DNA of 7,203 nucleotides, taken from the NCBI GenBank assembly GCA_031284475.1, contig JAISZV010000285.1, forward strand, positions 1-7,203, in the 5' to 3' direction. Positions 1-5,757 of the stretch are shown one piece after another. Each line of letters opens with the position of its first letter. Within the stretch, counting starts at the first letter, position 1. The position numbers and the translations under genes are program-made. The notes under the pieces are model-generated. The model had not been told where the DNA came from, did no database searches, and saw only the letters and a program-made list of their open reading frames with translations. The stretch is from Proteiniphilum sp. (lineage in GTDB: Bacteria > Bacteroidota > Bacteroidia > Bacteroidales > Dysgonomonadaceae).

Positions 1-58
1 CGTCCAACGCCTCCAACAGTTCGGCTTCCAATGAAACGCTAAAACGGGATACAGACAT
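1..58 (-). CDS. nikR: NikR-like ribbon-helix-helix regulator, N-terminal fragment (runs off the window)
   Basis: Reading the minus strand from an ATG at 58-56 gives 19 codons, MSVSRFSVSLEAELLEALD, before the window edge cuts the gene. The RFSVSLxxxLLxxLD pattern is the N-terminal DNA-binding strand and first helix of ribbon-helix-helix proteins. It closely resembles the start of NikR, as in the RFSVSLQQNLLDELD stretch I recall for Helicobacter pylori NikR. NikR proteins are tetrameric nickel-sensing regulators that control nickel uptake and use. The ACT-like metal-binding half, with its His and Cys ligands, lies outside the window, so nickel binding cannot be checked here. A good promoter lies 29 bases upstream, which supports this start. 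Another CopG/RHH family member is the main alternative. Confidence 0.72.
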   Translation of the reverse strand, partial: MSVSRFSVSLEAELLEALD

Positions 59-86
59 CGTGTTACTATTTATAAAAATCGTGTGG

Positions 87-117
87 CAAAGGTATTTATA
101 AATATTCAAACTTCAAA
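87..117 (-). promoter_or_regulatory. Bacteroidota-type promoter of the NikR-like gene
   Basis: On the minus strand, TTTG (117-114), a 19-base spacer, and TACCTTTG (94-87) match the Bacteroidota primary sigma factor consensus (TTTG, about 19-21 bases, TAnnTTTG). The start codon is 28 bases beyond the -7 box, so the 5' leader would be roughly 20 bases. The 12-base perfect palindrome TATTTATAAATA (93-104) overlaps the -7 box and spacer, so a repressor bound there could block transcription. That operator role is inference. Confidence 0.75.
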
Positions 118-149
118 ATGAAAGTTTTATATAAAAATACGGTTGTGTG

Positions 150-193
150 TTTTAAAAACAAATCGCCCCGATAGAAAAAACTCTACCGGGCGA
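150..193 (-). terminator. Intrinsic terminator of the minus-strand gene at 402-1127
   Basis: Read on the minus strand, TCGCCC (193-188) pairs with GGGCGA (168-163). The stem continues, after a mismatch and a bulge, with TAGA pairing to TCTA, and closes with a T-rich loop. The hairpin is followed at once by TTTGTTTTT (162-154). A GC-rich stem followed by a U-tract is the standard Rho-independent arrangement. On the plus strand no T-tract follows, so it works in one direction. It lies about 209 bases past the stop of the upstream gene and insulates the NikR-like gene from read-through. Confidence 0.78.
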
Positions 194-361
194 CGCAATG
201 ATGAAGTCAGGAAGACGCCAAACCGCGTGATTCCGGGAAAAGAAAGTAGCGTTTTGAAAGAAAGAGGGCAAAGGGAGTATTCTGTGCGGCTAAAGAGTAT
301 GGCAAAACCCATGAAAATCACAGGGGAGATTGCTGTGCAAAACTGTTTTTTACAGGCCGGT

Positions 362-390
362 TGCGCCGTCATAATCAGCATACCGGCGCA
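362..390 (-). other. GC-rich hairpin just downstream of a stop codon
   Basis: TGCGCCG (362-368) and CGGCGCA (384-390) form a perfect 7-base-pair stem around a 15-base loop. In the minus-strand transcript it begins 11 bases after the TAA of the uncharacterised gene. No U-tract follows directly, so it is not a classical terminator; it could protect the mRNA 3' end or be fortuitous. Confidence 0.4.
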
Positions 391-401
391 GTTGAATGAG
401 G

Positions 402-1127
402 TTATTTTTTCTCCAGTATATTTTCAATCTCTTTTTCGCTTAGTACTTTTACATTGGTGAAAAGAAATTTTGTATCAAGAAAATTACCATATTGGTTACA
501 TTCGGCGACGGCGGCATTGAGGCTCGATTTTACATCCTTGTTGAAAGGGAAAAGCATCATAATGGTAAAGTAATTCTCCCTGATCTCAAATTTTTCAATA
601 ACCACATCCGCTTTTTGCAGTTGGAAGATAAATTCACGCTCTACCATCTCTTTTTGTAAACCGGTAAAACGCTTCTTGTCATTAGTAGTGAAAAGCGCGA
701 AAAAGCGTAGTTTCTTGTCTTGTCCTCCCAATCCGGATGAAATATACACCTGTTGGTGGCCGGAGAGATCGGAACTCAGCACGATACGGCTACTGACCAG
801 CGCCATAGACGACCAATGGATTAATTCCGGCTCCAGCGGACTGCTATGATAGGTTTCGATGGAACGGTAAGCGCCCACATCGGGGATGGACGCCAACAGG
901 GTCAGGCTTCTTTTTTTACGGTCAACGGATTCGTCGGGCGAGAACAATATAGCAACCTCGTCATTGCGCTCAAAAGGACTGTTCTCCCTCCGTAATTTAT
1001 CGAAATACCTGAAATATTCCATTTGCGTCTCAATCGGCACCAGGTCTTCGAGAATATGGAATGAGTCGATACCCTGTTCATTCAGTATCTGGCGTAATTT
1101 TGCCAAAAGATCATCGTGGTCACTCAT
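402..1127 (-). CDS. Uncharacterised conserved-looking cytoplasmic protein, 241 aa
   Basis: I do not recognise a named family with certainty. The frame stays open upstream to 1271, but that would overlap the dut start in antisense. I chose the ATG at 1127-1125 because a TATCTTTG promoter element ends five bases before it. The protein begins MSDHDDLLAKLRQIL and has no signal peptide or membrane segment, so it should be cytoplasmic. Residues about 1-45 look helical. Residues about 65-115 (KKRSLTLLASI, then YRSIETY, then HWSSMAL) resemble a HEAT-like helical pair. The Gly-rich ISSGLGGQDKKLRFFALF stretch lies near 125-145. The C-terminal part alternates strands and charged helices. It resembles, from memory, hypothetical proteins of similar length in Bacteroidales genomes. 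It is transcribed divergently from dut and ends in its own terminator, so it is probably monocistronic. No function can be assigned. Confidence 0.82.
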   Translation of the reverse strand: MSDHDDLLAKLRQILNEQGIDSFHILEDLVPIETQMEYFRYFDKLRRENSPFERNDEVAILFSPDESVDRKKRSLTLLASIPDVGAYRSIETYHSSPLEPELIHWSSMALVSSRIVLSSDLSGHQQVYISSGLGGQDKKLRFFALFTTNDKKRFTGLQKEMVEREFIFQLQKADVVIEKFEIRENYFTIMMLFPFNKDVKSSLNAAVAECNQYGNFLDTKFLFTNVKVLSEKEIENILEKK

Positions 1128-1238
1128 AATTGCAAAGATAAAACTTTTCTCAATTATTTCCTTAAATTTCATCAAATAGGTACTTAATTCCTCAGAATTG
1201 TATAAATTCGCGTCATTAATATAGAATAAACTTTTCTG
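1128..1238. promoter_or_regulatory. Divergent promoter region between the uncharacterised gene and dut
   Basis: These 111 AT-rich bases lie between two divergently read start codons and must hold the promoters for both. The leftward -7 box is clear (1133-1140). For dut, rightward, the best candidate I see is TAAATTCG at 1203-1210, one base off TAnnTTTG but without a matching -33 element, so the dut promoter is not firmly placed. There is no Shine-Dalgarno sequence before the dut ATG; the upstream sequence is A/T-rich, as is common in Bacteroidota. Confidence 0.5.
1133..1140 (-). promoter_or_regulatory. -7 promoter element, possibly driving a leaderless mRNA
   Basis: TATCTTTG on the minus strand is a perfect match to TAnnTTTG. 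It is followed by only CAATT and then the ATG at 1127. Transcription in this phylum usually starts a few bases past this element, so the mRNA would begin at or next to the start codon. No clear -33 TTTG sits 19-21 bases upstream; the nearest TTTG (1176-1173) is 32 bases away, so the promoter is incomplete by consensus. Confidence 0.6.
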
Positions 1239-1673
1239 ATGCAAGTTAAAATAGTCAACAAGTCGAAACATCCGCTACCCGAATATGCAACGGTATCTGC
1301 CGCAGGCATGGATTTGCGTGCGAATTTAGAAGAACCTGTGATATTAAAACCGCTTGAGCGGACATTAGTACCCACCGGCATTTATATACAACTGCCCGAA
1401 GGCTATGAAGCCCAGATACGTCCCCGTAGCGGGTTAGCCATTAAACACGGTATCGGGATCGTGAATGCTCCCGGTACTATTGACGCCGATTATCGCGGCG
1501 AAATAAGGGTGATCTTAGTGAATCTTTCTAATGAAAATTTCACCATACAGGACGGGGAACGTATTTGCCAGATGATAATCGCCGGACATGCCCGCGTGGA
1601 ATGGGAACCGGTGGATTCGCTCGACGAAACGGAAAGGGGCGCAGGAGGGTTCGGACACACCGGACGACAATAA
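1239..1673 (+). CDS. dut: Deoxyuridine 5'-triphosphate nucleotidohydrolase (dUTPase)
   Basis: Hydrolyses dUTP to dUMP and pyrophosphate, which keeps uracil out of DNA and supplies dUMP for thymidylate synthesis. The 144-residue length fits the trimeric dUTPase family. All five family motifs are present in order: AGMDLRA (22-28); [11 protein letters not shown] (61-71) with the P-loop-like Ser64; [11 protein letters not shown] (79-89) with the catalytic-water Asp82; GERICQMI (106-113); and the glycine-rich [10 protein letters not shown] (133-142) with Phe138 placed to stack on uracil. The usual Ser in the last motif (GFGSTG) is His here, which I believe is a tolerated variant rather than a defect. 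The protein has no export signal, so it is cytoplasmic. It is the first gene of a plus-strand series; the next start is 88 bases downstream, so co-transcription is likely but not certain. Confidence 0.97.
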   Translation: MQVKIVNKSKHPLPEYATVSAAGMDLRANLEEPVILKPLERTLVPTGIYIQLPEGYEAQIRPRSGLAIKHGIGIVNAPGTIDADYRGEIRVILVNLSNENFTIQDGERICQMIIAGHARVEWEPVDSLDETERGAGGFGHTGRQ

Positions 1674-1700
1674 AAAAGTAAACTTTCTCGTTAAGCGGGC

Positions 1701-1724
1701 GCAGAACAAATTTATTTGTTTTGC
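1701..1724 (+). other. Inverted repeat (RNA hairpin) between dut and the TPR gene
   Basis: GCAGAACAAAT (1701-1711) is followed by TT and ATTTGTTTTGC (1714-1724). The arms are complementary throughout, with one G-U pair (1704-1721). A realistic fold has a 10-base-pair stem and a TTTA loop. No U-tract follows, so it is not a terminator. It sits 27 bases after the dut stop and 37 before the TPR start codon, a place where it could be an mRNA processing or stability element or a protein-binding site. Confidence 0.45.
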
Positions 1725-1761
1725 CGGGCGTCGAAGAAGTATAACCAATAGCGAAAAAAGA

Positions 1762-3522
1762 ATGTTATATCCAATCACTGCGATAAAAAAACTGTTTCTT
1801 GTTTTTTTTCTGATTATGACGGTATCGGCGATACGTCCGGTGTATATCTTCGCGCAACAGGAGGAACAGGAAAAACAGAGGGAAATTCAACTTAACGAAG
1901 AGACAAGGCGGAAATTCGACTATTATTTTTACGGGGCATTGAACGCGAAGTCTCTGGGAAAGTATGATGAAGCGATTGACCTGTTTCAACATTGCTATGC
2001 GTTGGATTCCACCAACGCCAACGTATTGGTGGAACTGGGAACGTTTTACAATGTTTTGCAGGAGAAAAACAAAGCCCTTGATTTCTTCCGGCGGTCGGTA
2101 CGCTACGACCCTGCCAATTACTATTACAACATGATGCTGGCCGGTTTGAACAAAGAACTCGGCCTGAAGCAGGAAGTGATTGACGTCTACAGTTCTTTGT
2201 CGCAATTATATCCTGAAAAGCTTGATATCCGGTTTGAACTGGCGAATGCTTTTGCCGACGCCGGAGAATTTCAAAAAGCCATTGATGCGCTCAACGAGTT
2301 GGAGAAAAATACCGGTATCAACGAAGCGGTCGCCCTGAATAAGTTCCGTCTCTATTCAATGATGGAAAAGAAGGAACAGGCTTTCGACGAGATCAGGCAG
2401 ATTATTGAAAAAAATCCCTCCGAACCGAGATACCTCACTCTGATGGGAGACCTTTATCTTGAAGATAACCGGCCGGAAACGGCGTTACAGTATTACGACC
2501 GAACCAAAGCGATTGATCCCGATTATCCTGCCCTTATCCTTTCCATGGTAAGTTACTATGAGAAGACGAACGACAAACAGGCGGCGCAGGCAGAGTTACA
2601 GAAGGCTGTTACAAACCCGTTGATAGATGTAGAGGTAAAACTACAGTTGCTTACCCGTTACCTGAATATCCTGCAACAGAACCGGCAGGATATAAAGCAG
2701 GTCAATACCCTTTTCGAGTCGCTCTTTGAACAACACCCCAACAACTCGCAGTTGAATATGATCTATGGGAATGTGCTTTTGTTGCAGGAAAACAAAGAGG
2801 GAGCGGCAGAGCAGTTCGGTATTTACGCCAAAGCGAATCCGGAAGACCCCGCGGGGTATGAACAACTGCTTCGTATCGTGTTGCCGGAACAGGATTTGAG
2901 GAAAATAAAAGAGATAACCACTGAGGCGTTGAAGCATTTGCCGAAGGAAGCCCAATTCTATTTCTACCTGGGCGCCGTTTATTATCAGCAGAAAAACCAT
3001 CGGGAGGCGTTGAAGGTTTTTGAAGAAGGATTGGCCAATGCTGTTATGCGGAATCCTTTAGTGGAGTCCGATTTTCATGGGCAGATAGGCGATCTGAATT
3101 ATTTCCTCGGTAACACAGGCAAGGCTTTCCAAAGCTATGAGAAGGCCCTGCAAATAAACCCGCAGAATCTGTCCGTTTTAAACAATTACAGCTATTATCT
3201 CTCATTGGCGAAAAGAGATCTCGATAAGGCGGAACAGATGAGCGGCCTCACGGTGAAAGCAGAACCTACGAATCCTACCTATTTAGACACATACGGGTGG
3301 GTGCTCTATGAGCAAGGTTCTTATACGTTGGCAAAGATTTACATAGAAAGAGCCATTGAATACGGTAAAGAGGAACTCTCGGCAGAGGTAATGGAACACT
3401 ATGGAGACGTATTGTTCAAGACCGGGGAGAAAGAAAAAGCGTTGGAACAATGGAAGAAAGCAAAAGCGTTGGGTGGTAATTCTTCCGCATTGAAGAAAAA
3501 AATTAAAACCGGCAAGTTATAA
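1762..3522 (+). CDS. Exported tetratricopeptide-repeat (TPR) protein, 586 aa
   Basis: The frame is open back to 1588, but the first 58 codons overlap dut and look non-protein-like. The ATG at 1762 starts directly on a signal peptide: Lys-Lys at 9-10, a hydrophobic core (LFLVFFLIMTVSAI, 11-24) and probable cleavage after IFA (about residue 31). Almost all the rest is TPR helices, about 13-14 units from residue 50 to 572. Examples are GKYDEAIDLFQHCYALDSTN (66-85), NKALDFFRRSVRYDPAN (103-119), HREALKVFEEGL (413-424), NTGKAFQSYEKALQINPQN (451-469) and GEKEKALEQWKKAKALG (555-571). TPRs are protein-binding scaffolds; no catalytic domain is visible. The stop is two bases before the next start, so the protein is surely co-expressed with the DUF4292 lipoprotein and EnvC-like protein. 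A periplasmic or outer-membrane-associated scaffold in envelope assembly is the likely role, but the partner is unknown. Confidence 0.93.
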   Translation: MLYPITAIKKLFLVFFLIMTVSAIRPVYIFAQQEEQEKQREIQLNEETRRKFDYYFYGALNAKSLGKYDEAIDLFQHCYALDSTNANVLVELGTFYNVLQEKNKALDFFRRSVRYDPANYYYNMMLAGLNKELGLKQEVIDVYSSLSQLYPEKLDIRFELANAFADAGEFQKAIDALNELEKNTGINEAVALNKFRLYSMMEKKEQAFDEIRQIIEKNPSEPRYLTLMGDLYLEDNRPETALQYYDRTKAIDPDYPALILSMVSYYEKTNDKQAAQAELQKAVTNPLIDVEVKLQLLTRYLNILQQNRQDIKQVNTLFESLFEQHPNNSQLNMIYGNVLLLQENKEGAAEQFGIYAKANPEDPAGYEQLLRIVLPEQDLRKIKEITTEALKHLPKEAQFYFYLGAVYYQQKNHREALKVFEEGLANAVMRNPLVESDFHGQIGDLNYFLGNTGKAFQSYEKALQINPQNLSVLNNYSYYLSLAKRDLDKAEQMSGLTVKAEPTNPTYLDTYGWVLYEQGSYTLAKIYIERAIEYGKEELSAEVMEHYGDVLFKTGEKEKALEQWKKAKALGGNSSALKKKIKTGKL

Positions 3523-3524
3523 TT

Positions 3525-4370
3525 ATGTATAGTTCACATTATCGGCATATCCTTATCATCTGTTTATTATCGGCAGTGGCATTCACTGCCTGCAAACCGA
3601 AACAGAAAATCGTTTACTCCACTTCCCCGGTAGAGGAGAAAACCCATCATGAGCTTTTCAGCGATATCATTACCAGCGAGTTCTCCTACCGGACATTTTC
3701 GGCCAAACTCAATATGGGAGTGACCTCCGGCACGAAATCGTTAAGCTCCAAGGCCAATATACGGATTGTAAAGGATGAAGCTATCCAGATATCCATACAA
3801 CCGCTTTTCGGAGTGGAGATGTTCCGGCTTTACATCAATCCCGATACGGTGTTTCTGTTAGACAGGATGAATAAACGGTATGTATTGGAGTCGATCGCCG
3901 CATTAAAAGAACTCTACCCTGTAGGGTTCGACTACTATACGATGCAATCGTTGTTCACCAATGCGCTTTTTATGTCGGGGAAAGGGAAGATAGACGTTTC
4001 CGATTACCTGGCTTTTGGTTATGACCATGCCTCCGGTCAGAATTATCATATTACGGGTCAAGACGCCGAATCGGGTATCGATTATTCATTTACCGTCAAT
4101 GGGGATGACCGGATCACTTTCACCCATCTGATGCAACCGGAAAAAAAATACTATATACAGTGGGAATACCACAATTTTGCAGTGTTGAACAATCTTACAT
4201 TCCCGCATAAGATGAATATCACCCTCTCTTCCGCGTCGCGTAAGATTGACGCTGAAATGGTCTTTTCCGATATTGTTACGGACGACTCCATACAGTTGGC
4301 GTTGAATGTGCCGTTGAATTACACGAAAACCTCTATGGCTGAAATACTGAAAATTCTTTCCCTGAAGTAA
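3525..4370 (+). CDS. DUF4292-family LolB-like lipoprotein, 281 aa
   Basis: The N-terminus is a lipoprotein signal: a hydrophobic stretch (HILIICLLSAVAFTA, 8-22) followed by Cys23 in an FTAC lipobox. After Cys23 comes KPKQK, basic and lacking the acidic residues that mark surface-exported Bacteroidota lipoproteins, so a periplasm-facing outer-membrane location is predicted. The mature part alternates short strands as expected for a half-barrel. It contains the family-like stretch PLFGVEMFRLYINPDTVFLL (93-112) followed by DRMNKRYV (113-120). This resembles the core of LolB and related lipoprotein-binding folds, where a similar strand pair carries a 'G.E..R..I..D.V...DR....Y' pattern. I therefore assign it to DUF4292 and infer a lipoprotein- or lipid-binding role. 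The start is two bases after the TPR stop. The family is, as far as I know, poorly characterised, so a specific function should be treated as inference. Confidence 0.88.
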   Translation: MYSSHYRHILIICLLSAVAFTACKPKQKIVYSTSPVEEKTHHELFSDIITSEFSYRTFSAKLNMGVTSGTKSLSSKANIRIVKDEAIQISIQPLFGVEMFRLYINPDTVFLLDRMNKRYVLESIAALKELYPVGFDYYTMQSLFTNALFMSGKGKIDVSDYLAFGYDHASGQNYHITGQDAESGIDYSFTVNGDDRITFTHLMQPEKKYYIQWEYHNFAVLNNLTFPHKMNITLSSASRKIDAEMVFSDIVTDDSIQLALNVPLNYTKTSMAEILKILSLK

Positions 4371-4382
4371 TGAATCCGAAGT

Positions 4383-5738
4383 ATGAAGAAGATCGTTCTC
4401 CTTTTTCTTTTGCACGCGATAGCCGTTCTCCTGTTGTCGCAAACCCTGCAGATAGAGAGTTTGCAGCGGCAGCAGCAGGGATTGAAGGAAGAGATAAGGA
4501 ATACGAACAAACTTTACCTCAACGTAAAAAAGCAGACCGCTACGATCTTAGACCGCATTAATCTTATCAATAGCCAGATTGCGGCCCGTAAAGAGTTGAT
4601 AGATGTACAGGGACGGGAGATTGATGCGCTGCGAAAGGAGGAATCCCGTCTCGAAGGCGAAATTGCCGGGCTGAATAAAGAGTTAAAAAAGAAGCAAGGT
4701 TATTATGCCGATGCAATGAAGGGGATGTTGAATCAAAAATTCAGCCGGAATAAGTTACTTTTTATCTTATCCGGTAAATCGGTAGGCGAATCGTTACGGA
4801 GGATGCAATACCTGCGGGAATATTCCAAGCGGCAGAAAACGCAGGCGGAAGAAATCAAAAAGCAACAGGCGGAGATAAAAGAAAAACAGGCGTTACTGGC
4901 AAAAGCCAAGGCCGACAAGGAGAAGGCGCAGGCTTCGTTACGGGAAGAGCAGAAAAGGTTACAGGGAGAAGAAAAGACGCGTCAATCGGAAGTGTCTGCT
5001 GTCAGGGGACAAGAGCGGCAACTGCAAAAAACATTGCAGGAGAAACAACAGCGGGCAAACCAATTAAATGCCCTGATCGAGAAACTCATCACCGAGGAGG
5101 TCGCACGGCATGAACGCGAGGAAGAGGCCATGCGAAAAGTTGAAGAAGCAGAGCGGCGGAAAAGAGCCGGAGAGAAGCCGGCGGAGGATAGCCGCACGGG
5201 CAAAAGCAGCGGGGTAGAGAATCGGGCCGAAACATCCGCGAAAACGGAAGAGCGCGCATCCGGGGCAGTTCCGGGGCCGAGAATAGAGACCGGTAGCACG
5301 GCGACGACCGAGACTTTCAACCTGTCAAAAGATTTCGCGGCCAACAAGGGTAAACTGCCTATGCCTGTTACCGGAACGGCTGCCATAGTGGGTAACTTCG
5401 GCGCCAATAAACACAATGAATGGGACGTTATGACTAACAGTAACGGAATCAATATCCAGGCCGAGAGAGGCGCCGATATACGCACCGTGTTTGATGGAGA
5501 AGTATCGAGAGTATATTCTATCCCCTGGGTAAATACTTGCGTGATTGTGCGTCATGGCGATTATTATACGTTCTATTCCAATCTATACGACGTGTTTGTA
5601 AAGCAGGGAAACAAAGTGAAAACCGGGCAATCGTTAGGACGTATCTTTACCGATCCCGATACGGGAGTCTCCACGATGCATTTCGAGTTATGGCAAAAGG
5701 GAAACAAGCTCAACCCGGCGCCCTGGATCAGCAGATAG
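4383..5738 (+). CDS. envC: EnvC-like murein hydrolase activator: coiled coil plus degenerate LytM/M23 domain
   Basis: The 451-residue protein begins with a signal peptide (MKKIVLLFLLHAIAVLLLSQ), so it acts in the periplasm. Residues about 22-105 and 140-263 are charged coiled coils, separated by the NKLLFILSGKSVGESLRRMQYL segment (123-144) typical of EnvC proteins. A low-complexity linker (about 264-312) leads to a C-terminal LytM/M23 domain (about 325-451). The zinc-binding residues of active M23 endopeptidases are missing. The HxGxD motif is SNGIN (353-357), the YxHL position is YSNL (398-401), and HxHFE is TMHFE (431-435), leaving only His433. Like Escherichia coli EnvC it should therefore not cut peptidoglycan itself but activate an amidase, with the coiled coil taking input from an FtsEX-like complex. 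It starts 12 bases after the lipoprotein gene. An overlapping ATG at 4370 is in another frame and is not used. Confidence 0.93.
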   Translation: MKKIVLLFLLHAIAVLLLSQTLQIESLQRQQQGLKEEIRNTNKLYLNVKKQTATILDRINLINSQIAARKELIDVQGREIDALRKEESRLEGEIAGLNKELKKKQGYYADAMKGMLNQKFSRNKLLFILSGKSVGESLRRMQYLREYSKRQKTQAEEIKKQQAEIKEKQALLAKAKADKEKAQASLREEQKRLQGEEKTRQSEVSAVRGQERQLQKTLQEKQQRANQLNALIEKLITEEVARHEREEEAMRKVEEAERRKRAGEKPAEDSRTGKSSGVENRAETSAKTEERASGAVPGPRIETGSTATTETFNLSKDFAANKGKLPMPVTGTAAIVGNFGANKHNEWDVMTNSNGINIQAERGADIRTVFDGEVSRVYSIPWVNTCVIVRHGDYYTFYSNLYDVFVKQGNKVKTGQSLGRIFTDPDTGVSTMHFELWQKGNKLNPAPWISR

Positions 5739-5757
5739 TTATAAAATACTTAAATAT

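Larger units (their letters stand above)
59..401. other. Intergenic region without a convincing gene
   Basis: These 343 bases separate the NikR-like gene from the uncharacterised gene at 402-1127, both on the minus strand. Open frames of 84-105 codons cross it on both strands, but none has a recognisable product, a promoter or a plausible start context. They run through a terminator hairpin or into the neighbouring gene in antisense. What it does hold is the NikR-like promoter with AT-rich repeats (about 57-140), an intrinsic terminator (150-193), and a GC-rich hairpin just after the upstream stop codon (362-390). The 194-361 stretch shows only short weak dyads, for example CACAG/CTGTG at 319-337. 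Confidence 0.7.

Noticed and set aside
319..351. CACAG/CTGTG hairpin followed by a T-run as a plus-strand terminator
   Set aside because: The stem is only five base pairs, the T-run is several bases away, and no plus-strand gene lies upstream in the window.
127..381. 84-codon minus-strand frame directly downstream of the uncharacterised gene
   Set aside because: It runs through the intrinsic terminator at 150-193, has no promoter or recognisable family features, and its residue mix looks random.
143..460. 105-codon plus-strand frame in the 59-401 gap
   Set aside because: It ends in antisense overlap with the 402-1127 gene, lacks a promoter and resembles no known protein.
1128..1271. N-terminal extension of the 402-1127 gene by 48 residues (start at 1271)
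   Set aside because: It would overlap the dut start in antisense, and the only good -7 box lies inside it, next to the ATG at 1127.
1588..1761. 58-codon in-frame extension of the TPR protein overlapping dut
   Set aside because: The ATG at 1762 begins a textbook signal peptide; an extension rich in Arg, Lys and Asn would bury it, and the overlap with dut would be 86 bases.
4370..4561. ATG overlapping the DUF4292 stop codon (TAATG), as if translationally coupled
   Set aside because: It is out of frame with the EnvC-like gene and gives only a 63-residue shadow frame; the real start at 4383 begins a clear signal peptide.
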